Source: Taeniopygia guttata (lineage: Eukaryota > Chordata > Aves > Passeriformes > Estrildidae). From it: DNA of 64,000 bases. The position numbers and the translations under genes are program-made. The stretch lies in assembly GCF_048771995.1 (NCBI RefSeq), contig NC_133059.1, positions 3,461,001-3,525,000 on the forward strand, read 5' to 3'. Shown here in pieces: positions 32,321-42,300 of this stretch (positions are counted from its first letter, which is position 1; each line of letters starts with the position of its first letter). The notes beneath the pieces were generated by a model. The model was not told where the DNA came from. It made no database searches and was given only the letters and a program-made list of their open reading frames with translations.

Positions 32321-35300
32321 ATGGCCAGACCGCTGCGGGAAGGGACCCTCGGGGAGCCCCCAGCCCCCCTCCCCTCGCACCCCTCCTGTGGGGGGGGCGG
32401 GGGGCGCCCCCCCACGCGCGACCCCCGCCCCTCCCCCACGCGCCTCAACTGCGGGGACCCCCCCCCCGGGACCCCCCCGGATTTTGGGATCTACGGGTGG
32501 GGAGCGCACGGTGAGTGCTTAAAGGGGGGGGGGGGGTCCCCAATTTAGGGGGGGGTGTGATTTATTGGGGGGGGGTCCCGAATTATGGGGGGTGGTCCCG
32601 AATTATGGGGGGTGGTCCTGATTTATTGGGGGGGAGGGTCCCCAATTTATGGGGAGAGGTCCCAAATTTATGAGGGGGGGGGTCCCGATTTATGAGGAGA
32701 GGTCCCCAATTTATGGGGGGGGGGGGGGGTCCTGATTTATTGGGGGGGAGGGTCCCAATTTATGGGGAGAGGTCCCCAATTTATGAGGGAGGGGGTCCCG
32801 ATTTATGGGGAGGGGTCCCCAATTTATGGGGGGGCTCCTGATTTATTGGGGGGTCCCGAATTATGGGGAGAGGTCCCCAATTTATGGGGGGGGTCCTGAT
32901 TTATTGAGGGGTCCCGAATTATGGGGGGTGGTCCTGATTTATTGGGGGGGGGAGGGTCCCAATTTATGGGGAGAGGTCCCCAATTTAGGAGGGGGGGGTC
33001 CCGAATTTATGGGGGGGGGTCCTGATTTATTGAGGGGGGGGTCCCGAAATATGTAGGGGGTCCCGAATTATGGGGGTTGGTCCCAATTTATGGGGAGAGG
33101 TCCCCAATTTATAGGGGGGGGGGTGTCACGATTTATTGGGGGGTCCTGATCTATGGGGAGGGGTCCCCAATTTATGGGGGGGGGGGGTCCTGATTTATTG
33201 GGGTGGTCCCCAATTATGGGAGGGGGGTCCCGAATTTATGGGGGGGTGGTGGTCCCCAATCCCAATTTTTGGGGGGGGGGGGGTCCCAATTCCCAATTTA
33301 TGGGAGGGTCCCCAATTTATGGGGAGGGACTCTCAGTTTGGGGGTGGTCCCCAATCCCAATTTTTGGGGGGGGGTCCCCAATTTCTGAGATCCCCAATCC
33401 GATGTGGGGGGGGGTCCCCAATTCCTTAGGGGGGGGGCAGCTCCTCACTTTTAGGGGGTCCCCAACCCCCTCCCACCCATTTTTTGGGGGGTGTGGCTCA
33501 CCTTGGACCCCCCAAAATATTTGGGGGGGGGCGTGGCTGACGCTGCCCCCCCTTTCCCCTCCCCCCAGGTGATTTCGGCCCCTCGGAGCCCCGCGGGACC
33601 CCCCAAATTGGGGGGGGTCCCGTCCCCAACGGGCGCCTGCCCGGACCCCCCCCCGGGCCGGAGCAGATTTTGGGGGCGCGGCTGCGGCTCCTCGGGGACG
33701 CCTTCCAGCACAGCCACGAGCGGCAGGTGAGGGCACCCCGAAATCGGGGGGGACACCCCAAAAATTCGGGTGGGACTCCCCCAAAATTCTCCATGTTGGG
33801 ATTATCCCAAAATTCTGGGGGTGCACCCCAAAAATTCGGGTGGGGACTGAAAAAATTGGGGTGGGGATTGAAAAATTTGGGGGTGACACCTCAAAATTCG
33901 AGGGGGGACACCCCAAAAATTCGGGTGGGACTCCCCAAAAATTCTCCATGTTGGGGTTATCCCAAAATTTGGGGGGTGCACCCCAAAAATTCGGGTGGGA
34001 ACTGAAAAAATTGGGGTGGGACATCCCAAAAATTGGGGTGGGACTCCTAAAAAATTCTCCGTGTTGGGGTTATCCCAAAATTTGGGGGGTGCACCCCAAA
34101 AATTCGGGTGGGACTCCCCAAAAATTCTCTGTGTTGGGGTTATCCCAAAATTTGGGGGACGCACCCCAAAAATTCGGGTGGGACTCCCCAAAAATTCTCC
34201 ATGTTGGGATTATTCCAAAATTTGGGGGTGCACCCCAAAAATTTGGGTGGGAACTGAAAAAATTGGGGTGGGGATTGAAAAATTTGGGGGTGACACCTCA
34301 AAATTCGAGGGGGGACCCAAAAAATTTGGAGGGGATGGCCAAAATTTGGGTGGGGAGCGGGAAATTTGGAGGGGAACCCAATGGGATGATCCCAAAATTT
34401 GAGGGGTGCACCCCAAAAATTCGGGTGGGAACTGAAAAAATTGGGGTGGGACTCCCCAAAAATTCTCCATGTTGGGGTTATCCCAAAATTTGAGGGGTGC
34501 ACCCCAAAAATCGGAGGGGGGACACCCCAAAATTTGGGTGGGAACTGAAAATTTCCCAAAATTTTGACCCTCCCCCCCCATTCCCGGTGTCACTTTGGGT
34601 GGTTTTTAGGCTTTTTTTGGGTTGGGGGCTCCCCAAATTGACAGGAAAACCCCAAAATTAAGTGGGAACACCCCAAAATTCGGGGGGGACACCCCAAAAT
34701 GACTCAGGACACACCCTGGGGTTACTTTTTTAGGGAAAATCCCCGAAAAATTCCTATTTTTCCCCCATTTCTCCTCCCCGTGGCTGGATTTTGGGGGAGC
34801 AGCCCAAAATTTGGAGGAGACGCCCTAAAATTTAGGGGGGACCCCCAAAATTGGGCGGGGCGCACCCCGTGAGGCCGCGTTTTTGGGGGGAAAACCCCCA
34901 AAATTCAGTTTTTTTCCCCGTTTTAGCTCCACCTCTCCCAACTGCCACTGCCAGGGCTGGGATTGGAGGAAAACCCCGAAAATTTAGGGGAAATGCCCCA
35001 AAATTTAGGAAAGAACCCCAAAAATTGAATAGGGACACTCAAAATGAGGCTGAATATCACTTTTTTTGGGGGGATTCCCCCCAAAATTCCTTTTTTCCGC
35101 ATCCCAGCTCCATCCCCCAAAATTTCATTTGGTGGGGTGGGAGAGGCTGGAATTGGAAGGGAACCCCCAAAATCCACAGGAGAACCCCCAAAATTTTATC
35201 GGGAAACCCCAAAATCCACATTAGAACCTGCAAAATGTATCGGGAACCCCCAAAATCCACATGAAAACCCCCAAAATCCACGGGAGAACCCCCAAAATCC

Positions 35301-35932
35301 ACAGGAGAAACCCCAAAATCCACGGGAGAACCCCCAAAATTTATCAGGAAAACCCCCAAAATCTATGGGGAAACCCCAAAATCCGCAGGACAACCCCCAA
35401 AATTTTATCGGGAACCCCCAAAATTTTATCGGGAACCCCCAAAATCCACATTAGAACCCCCAAAATGTATCGGGAAACCCCAAAATCCACATTAGAACCC
35501 CCAAAATGTATAGGGAAACCCCAAAATTTATCAGGAAAACCCCCAAAATTTCATCGGGAACCCCCAAAATTTTATCGAGAACCCCCAAAATTTTTTGGGA
35601 CCCCCAAAATCCACAGGAAAACCCCCAAAACCCGAGGAGGGAGAAGCCCCAAAACCCGACTCAAACCACCCAAACCGAACCCAACCCCCATTTTTGGGGC
35701 GCAAAAACCCCCCCAAAACTCCTCATTTCCCCCGCCAGGGGCAGGGCTGGGTGCGGCGGGTTGGGGGGGTGGGTGGCGGTAATTAGCGGCGCTAATTAGC
35801 GGCGGTAATTAAGGAAAGAACCGGCTCGTCCCGCAGCGCCGCGGGTTGTTCTGGGGGCCGCTCCTCCGCTGGGTGGCGCCCTGGCTCGGCAACGCGCCCG
35901 CAGCGCCCCTGGCGGCCAGAGGCGGGAACTGA
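32321..35932 (+). CDS. BBC3: BH3-only apoptosis activator, PUMA-like
   Basis: Coding exons: 32,321-32,510 (acceptor before 32,306, donor gtgagt), 33,569-33,726 and 35,837-35,932. Phases match and give 147 aa (human PUMA-alpha 193). PUMA binds BCL2-family guardians through its BH3 helix at mitochondria. The start MARPLREGTLGEP resembles human MARARQEGSSPEP. A Pro/Gly-rich middle follows. The BH3 at residues 98-116, LGARLRLLGDAFQHSHERQ, aligns without gaps to BIM and keeps L-x-x-L-G-D (G106, D107). The tail LFWGPLLRWVAPWLG is hydrophobic like PUMA's mitochondrial tail. It is convergent with SAE1 and divergent from CCDC9, exactly as human BBC3. The promoter has p53 and CRE elements and intron 1 a FOXO element. 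BMF also has a similar BH3-tail layout; synteny and promoter favour BBC3. Confidence 0.85.
32520..33440. repeat. BBC3: gatttattgggg array in BBC3-like intron 2
   Basis: Units of 30-45 bp: ggggggtcctgatttattgg, ggtccccaatttatgggg, gtcccgaattatgggg. Confidence 0.9.
33727..34560. repeat. BBC3: Array in BBC3-like intron 3
   Basis: Higher-order units of about 90-180 bp: caccccaaaaattcgggtgg, actccccaaaaattctccat, gttggggttatcccaaaatt. Confidence 0.9.
34561..35155. other. Mostly unique part of BBC3-like intron 3
   Basis: Run-rich intronic DNA. Two related segments (tttttttccccgttttagctccacctc near 34,915 and ttttttccgcatcccagctccatcc near 35,093, each ending in a tggaattgga-like stretch) suggest a 180-bp duplication. 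No coding frame recognised. Confidence 0.5.
35160..35640. repeat. BBC3: acccccaaaatccaca array in BBC3-like intron 3
   Basis: About 20 units of 22-25 bp: aacccccaaaatccacagga, ccaaaattttatcgggaa, ccaaaatgtatcgggaa. Confidence 0.9.
35900..35922. promoter_or_regulatory. BBC3: CTCF-like motif inside the last BBC3-like coding exon
   Basis: gcagcgcccctggcggccagagg is a near match to the long CTCF motif (reverse-complement form gcgccccctggtggcca). It overlaps the codons for PAAPLAARG. Confidence 0.45.
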
Positions 35933-35937
35933 CCTGC

Positions 35938-36025
35938 GGAACACCTGGAAAACACCTGGAAAACCGCTGGAAAACAGCTGGAAAACACCTGGAAAACACC
36001 TGGAAAACTCATAAACACCTGGAGG
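35938..36025. repeat. BBC3: acctggaaaac short tandem in 3'UTR
   Basis: Seven 11-12 bp units, aacacctggaaa and variants, starting just past the stop codon. Confidence 0.8.
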
Positions 36026-36284
36026 AACCCGCGCGACGCTGACAGGACAGCGGGAAAAGCGACGCGACCCCGATTTAAAGGGAACACGCAAAGCACAACC
36101 CCCCCCCCCCCCAAATGGGAGTCGGTAGCGCCCGACCCCCCATTGGGTTTTATTTATTTGGGGTAATTTATTCATAAAAAGGGGGGGGGGATTTTAGGGG
36201 TTGGGGGGTTCTCAAAATGGGGTTGGGAGCCCCAAAAATGGGGGGGAAAGGGGGACCCCCCACCCCAAAAAAAAGGGTTTGTAA

Positions 36285-36690
36285 ATGGTGTAAATTAGGG
36301 GGTGTATATTTAAATTTTGGGTGTATATTTAAATTTTTGGGGTGTATATTTAAATTTTTGGGGTGTAAATTAAAATTTTGGGGTGTATATTTAAATTTTT
36401 GGGGTGTAAATTTAAAATTTTAGGTGTAAATTTAAAATTTTGGGGTGTACATTTGAAATTTGGGGTGTACATTTCAAATTTGGGGTGTATATTTGAATTT
36501 TAGGGTGTAAATTGAAATTTTGGGTGTACATTTAAATTTTTGGGGTGTATATTTAAATTTTTGGGGTGTATATTTAAATTTTTGGGGTGTACATTTAAAA
36601 TTTGGGGTGTACATTTAAATTTTGGGGTGTAAATTTAAAATTTTGGGTTGTAAATTGAAATTTTTGGGGTGTAAATTTTAACTTTTAGGG
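36285..36690 (+). repeat. BBC3: gtgtatatttaaat array in the BBC3-like 3'UTR
   Basis: About 20 units of 19-22 bp: ggtgtatatttaaatttttg, ggtgtaaatttaaaatttt, ggtgtacatttgaaatttg. As RNA it is a series of UGUA cores in AU-rich context, close to Pumilio sites (UGUANAUA). Confidence 0.88.
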
Positions 36691-36839
36691 TTTTTTAAGG
36701 GGCAAAATAAAGGGCAGGTCAGGACCACCCCCCCAAATTTTATTTTTTGGGGGGGGGGCACCCCCAAACCAGCCCTGAACCCCCAAAAAAGGGTTTTGGG
36801 GAACCCCAAAAAAGCCCCGAACCCCCCAAAACGGGGCTG

Positions 36840-37080
36840 TACATGCTGTACATTGTACATAGGCTGTACATTGAATTTTTGGGGTTTTTTGTACATTTTT
36901 GGGGTTTTTCTGTACATTTTGGGGTTTTTCTGTACATTTTGGGTTTTTTTCTGTACATTTTGGGGTTTTTCTGTACATTTTGGGGTTTTTTTTGTACATT
37001 TTAGGGGTTTTTCTGTACATTTTGGGGTTTTTTCTGTACATTTTGGGGTTTTTCTGTACATTTTTGGGGTCTGTACATGG
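36840..37080 (+). repeat. BBC3: ctgtacattttgggg array in the BBC3-like 3'UTR
   Basis: Ten to twelve units of 19-21 bp: tttctgtacattttggggt. A perfect Pumilio element TGTACATA lies at 36,854-36,861. Confidence 0.88.
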
Positions 37081-37146
37081 ATTCGGGGGGGGTTGTACAG
37101 GAATTTGTTTTTGGGGGGGGTCCCCGTTTTTTGTACCTTTGTTTGC

Positions 37147-37152
37147 AATAAA
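37147..37152 (+). terminator. BBC3: Polyadenylation signal AATAAA for the BBC3-like gene
   Basis: tttgcAATAAAagcg, about 1.2 kb past the stop at 35,930-35,932. It faces the SAE1 poly(A) signal 630 bp away, so the two genes are convergent without overlapping ends if both are used. Confidence 0.65.
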
Positions 37153-37164
37153 AGCGATTTACCA

Positions 37165-37665
37165 CTTTGGGGGGTTTGGGGCAATTATGGGGGTTTATGG
37201 GATTTTGGGGGGTTTTTAGGATTTTGGGGGTTTTGGGGGGTTTGGGGGAGTCTGTGAGATTTTGGGGGATTTATGGGATTTTGGGGGGTTTGGGGGATTT
37301 ATGGGAATTTGGGGGGGTTTGGGGCATTCGTGGGATTTTGGGATGTTTATAAGATTTTGGGCGTTTCGGGGGGTTTTTAGGATTTTGGGAGGTTTTGGGG
37401 GATTTATGGGAATTTGGGGGGATTTTGGGGTCTGTGGGATTTTGGGGGGTTTGTAGGATTTTGGGAGGTTTTGGGGGATTTATGGGAATTTGGGGGGGTT
37501 TTGGGGTCTGTGGGATTTTGGGGGGGTTTATGGGGTTTGGGGGGCTCAGGAATTTTGGGGGATTTATGGGGTTTGGGAGCCTTTATAGGATTTTGGGGCA
37601 TTTATAGGATTTTGGGGGATTTATGGGATTTGGGGGTGACCTACAGGATTTTGGGGGTGTCTATG
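37165..37665. repeat. gggggatttatgggatttt array between gene ends
   Basis: Units of 20-60 bp: ggtttgggggatttatggga, ttttgggaggttttggggg. It fills the gap between the convergent 3' ends. Confidence 0.88.
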
Positions 37666-37780
37666 GGATTGCAGAGTCCCCAGATTTTGGGGTTCCCCCT
37701 TTTTTGGGGTCTCTGTGAGTCCCCCCCCCCCCCCCCCCAAATTCCAACCCCAAAATCGGCCACGATTTTCTGGGAATTTC

Positions 37781-37786
37781 TTTATT
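37781..37786 (-). terminator. SAE1: Polyadenylation signal AATAAA for SAE1
   Basis: The minus strand reads gggtcAATAAAgaaat, 1.6 kb past the SAE1 stop. The repeat array ends just before it, so it is the first usable-looking signal after the coding end. Confidence 0.65.
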
Positions 37787-37849
37787 GACCCTTCCAGACC
37801 CCCCCAAACCCGGGGGGAGGGACCCCAAAACCCCCAAACCCCCTCCCCA

Positions 37850-39394
37850 AATTGGGGGTGCCTCATTTCGGGGGTCCCGGGCACTCCAAACCCCCTCCAG
37901 GATTTGGGGTGCCCCTGAAGGGTTCAGGACCCCCCAAACCCCCTCCCCAAATTCTGGGGTGCCCCTGGAGGGGTTCAGGACCCCCCAAACCCCCTCCCTG
38001 AAGGGTTCAGGACCCCCCAGACCCCCTCCCCAAATTGGGGGTGCCTCATTTTGGGGGTCCCGGGCACTCCAAACCCCCTCCCCAAATTTGGGGTGCTTCA
38101 TTTCGGGGGTCCCAGGCACCCCAAACCCCCTCCCCAAATTTTGGGGTGCTCCAGGAAGGGTTCAGGACCCCCCAAACCCCCTCCCCAAATTGGGGGTGCC
38201 TCATTTTGGGGGTCCCAGGCACTCCAAAGCCCCTCCAGGATTTGGGGTGCCCCTGAAGGGGTTCAGGACCCCCCAAACCCCCTCCCCAAATTCGGGGTGC
38301 CTCATTTCGGGGGTCCCGGGCACTCCAAACCCCCTCCCCAAATTTGGGGTGCCTCATTTTGGGGGTCCCGGGCACTCCAAACCCCCTCCAGGATTTTGGG
38401 GTGCCCCTGGGGGGGTTCAGGACCCCCCAAACCCCCTCCCCAAATTGGGGGGGCCTCATTTCGGGGGTCCCGGGCACCCCAAACCCCCTCCCCAAATTGG
38501 GGGTGCCTCATTTCGGGGGTCCCAGGCACTCCAGACCCCCTCCCCAGATTTTGGGGTGCCCCTGGGGGGTTTCAGGACCCCCCAAACCCCCTCCCCAGGA
38601 TTTTGGGGTGCCCCTGGGGGGGTTCTGGACACCCCAAAGCCCCTCCCCAAATTGGGGGTGCCTCATTTCGGGGGTCCCAGGCACCCCAAACCCCCTCCAG
38701 GATGGGTTCAGGACCCCCCAAACCCCCTCCCCAAATTTTGGGGTGCCCCTGGAGGGGTTCAGGACCCCCCAGACCCCCTCCCCAAATTCGGGGGGCCTCA
38801 TTTCGGGGGTCCCGGGCACCCCAAACCCCCTCCAGGATTTTGGGGTGCCTCTGGAGGGGTTCAGGACCCCCCAAACCCCCTCCCCAAATTTTGGGGTGCC
38901 TCATTTCGGGGGTCCCGGGCACTCCAAACCCCCTCCTCAAGGGTTCAGGACCCCCCAAACCCCCTCCCCAAATTTTGGGGTGCCTCATTTCGGGGTCCTG
39001 GGCACTCCAAACCCCCTCCAGGATTTGGGGTGCCCCTGGGGGGTTTGGGGTCCCTCATTTTGGGGGTCCCGGGCACCCCAAACCCCCTCCCCAAATTCGG
39101 GGTGCCTCATTTCGGGGGTCCCAGGCACCCCAAATCCCCTCCCCAAATTGGGGGGGCCTCATTTCGGGGGTCCCAGGCACTCCAAACCCCCTCCAGGAAT
39201 TTGGGGTGCCCCTGGAAGGGTTCAGGACCCCCCAAACCCCCTCCCCAAATTGGGGTGCCTCATTTCGGGGGTCCCAGGCACTCCAAACCCCCTCCTCAAG
39301 GGTTCAGGACCCCCCAAGCCCCCTCCCCAGGATTTTGGGGTGCCCCTGGAGGGGTTCTGGACACCCCAAACCCCCTCCCCAAATTGGGGGTGCC
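37850..39394 (-). repeat. SAE1: SAE1 3'UTR array made from the SAE1 coding end
   Basis: About 1.5 kb of 50-55 bp units. At least 15 contain the terminal codons and stop of SAE1 (sense GGAGTGCCTGGGACCCCCGA then AATGAGGC, encoding ECLGPPK-stop or ECPGPPK-stop), followed by AATTTGGGGAGGGGGTTTGG. Interleaved units carry ggttcaggaccccccaaacc. The functional stop is the copy next to exon 9 (39,395-39,397). Confidence 0.93.
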
Positions 39395-42300
39395 TCATTT
39401 CGGGGGTCCCAGGCACTCCACCATGCCCTGGCCCCTGACGCCGTCGAAGAAGAAGAAATTGTTGTGGGGGGGGTCCCGCTGGGACAGAGCCTGGGGGGGA
39501 CACAGGGGGGTCACAGGGGGGATTTGGGGACCCCCCAAAATCCCCCAGACCCCCCAAAATCCCCCCAAAATCCCCCCAGGCCGTACCTTGACCACCTCCT
39601 GGCCCAGCACGCCCCCGACCACGGCGCACACCGGCGCCATCTCCGAGAAGCAGAAGCTGGAAAGGGGAAAAAAGGGGAAAATTCAGCAGGAAAATCCCCC
39701 AAATCGGGGGGGTTCACCCCAAAAAATGGGAGGGGAGGGACCGAAAAATCCCCAGGGTTCAGGTCTGAGAGGATTGGGAGGAAACGCTGAGGTTTTATCC
39801 CAAAAAAGCTGCTTAAACCCCAAAAAATGCTTAAAACCCCAAAAAACTGCTTAAAACCCCGAGGTTTCACCCCAAAAAAGCTGTTTAAAACCCCGAGGTT
39901 TCACCCCAAAAAAAGGCCTTAAAACCCTGAGGTTTCACCCCAAAAAAAGCTGCTTAAAACCCCGAGGTTTCACCCCAAAAAAGGTCCTTAAAACCACGGG
40001 GTTTCACCCCAAAAAAGGTCCTTAAAACCCCGACGTTTGACCCCAAAAAAGCTTCTTAAAAGTGTGGAAGTGTCCCCTGTCCCCTCACCTGTCCAGGTGT
40101 CCCCTCTGTGTCCCCTCACCTGTCCCCTCACCTGTCCAGGTGTCCCCTCACCTGTCCCCTCACCTGTGCAGTTGTCCCCTGTCCCCTCAGTGTCCCTTCA
40201 CCTGTCCAGGTGTCCCCTCACCTGTGCAGGTGTCCCCTCATCTGTCCCCTCACCTGTGCAGGTGTCCCCTCTGTGTCCCCTCCCCTGTCCAGGTGTCCCC
40301 TCACCTGTCTCCTCACCTGTGGAAGGTGTCCCCTGTCCCCTCAGTGTCCCCTCACCTGTCCAGGTGTCCCCTCACCTGTCCCCTCACCTGTGGAAGGTGT
40401 CCCCTCAGGTGTCCCTCACCTGTGCAGGTGTTCCCTCACCTGTGCAGGTGTCCCCTGTCCCCTCAGTGTCCCCTCACCTGTGGAAGGTGTCCCCTGTCCC
40501 CTCACCTGTGCAGGTGTCACCTGTCCCCTCACCTGTCCCTCACCTGTGGAAGGTGTCTGCTGTCCCTCACCTGTGCAGGTGTCACCTGTCCCCTCACCTG
40601 TCCCTCACCTGTGCAGGTGTCCCCTGTCCCCTCACCTGTGGAAGGTGTCCCCTGTCCCCTCACCTGTCCCTTCCCCTGTCCCCTCACCTGTGGAAGGTGT
40701 CCCCTCTGTGTCCCCTCACCTGTGGAAGGTGTCCCCTGTCCCCTCACCTGTCCCCTCACCTGTGGAAGGTGTCCGGCAGCAGCTGTGTCCCCACCCCCAG
40801 CGCCTCCAGCACCTCCCGGCGCAGCCGCAGCAGCCGCTGAGAGTCCTCGGTGGCGCTGCGGGGACACGGGTCACGGCCGGCCTCGGTACGGAACCGGAGC
40901 AACACTGGGGACAAGGGACACCAAAGAGACATTGTCACTGTCACTGTCATTGTGACATTGTCACTGTGTCACTGTCACTGTGTCACCGTCACTGTGTCAT
41001 TGTCACTGTCACTGTCACCTCGGTGGCACTGCGGGGACACGGGTCATGGCCAAACTCGGTACGGAACCGGAGCAACACTGAAACGGGACACCAAAGGGAC
41101 ATTGTCACTGTGTCATTGTCACCATCACTGTGATTGTCACTGTCACTGTCACTGTGTCACTGTGTTACTGTCACTGTCACCTCGGTGGCACTGCGGGGAC
41201 ACGGGTCACGGCCGGTGTCTGTCCTGAACTGCAACAGAACTGGGGACAAGGGACATTGTCACTGTGATTGTCACTGTGTCACCATCACTGTGTCACTGTC
41301 ACTGTCACTGTCACCTCGGTGGCACTGCGGGGACACGGGTCACGGCCGGTGTCTGTCCTGAACTGCAACAGAACTGAAACACAATATTGTCATTGTCATT
41401 GTCATTGTCATTGTCACCATCACTGTGTCATTGTCACTGTGTCACTGTCATTGTCATTGTCACCTCGGTGGCGCTGCGGGGACACGGGTCACGGCCGGTG
41501 TCAGAGCGGAACTGCAACAGAACTGGGGACAAGGGACATTGTCATTGTCACTGTGTCACTGTGTCACCGTCACTGTCACTGTGTCACTGTCACTGTCACT
41601 GTGTCACTGTCACCTCGGTGGCACTGCGGGGACACGGGTCACGGCCGGTGTCAGAGCGGAACTGTAACAGAACTGCAAAGGGACATTGTCATTGTCAGTG
41701 TCACTGTGTCACTGTGACATTGTCACTGTGTCACTGGCACTGTGTCACCGTCACTGTGTCACAGTCACAGTCACAGTCACTGTCACTGTCACTGTGTCAC
41801 TGTCACTGTCACTGTGTCACTGTCACTGTCACTGTGTCACAGTCACAGTCACAGTCACTGTCACTGTCACTGTGTCACTGTCACTGTCACTGTGTCACTG
41901 TCACTGTCACTGTGTCACAGTCACAGTCACAGTCACTGTCACTGTCACTGTGTCACTGTCACTGTCACTGTGTCACTGTCACTGTCACTGTGTCACAGTC
42001 ACAGTCACAGTCACTGTCACTCTGTCACTGTCACTGTGTCACTGTCACTGTCACTGTGTCACTGTCACCGTCACTGTGTCATTGTGTCACGGTGTCACTG
42101 TCACTGTCACTGTCACCGTCACCAGGACACAGGGACAAGGACCTTGGGAACACTTTTATGTTTTTTTACCCATAAATAGTATTTTTTTTCCCCCGGAAAT
42201 GAGATTTTTTTCGCAAAAATGAGATATTTTTTCCCCAAAGAGACCTTTTTCCCCAAAAATGAGAATTTTTTTCCCCCAAAAATGAGATTTTTTCCCCAGA

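Noticed and set aside
37785-39854. 689- and 579-codon plus-strand frames
   Set aside because: Antisense readings of the SAE1 3'UTR array and its last exons.
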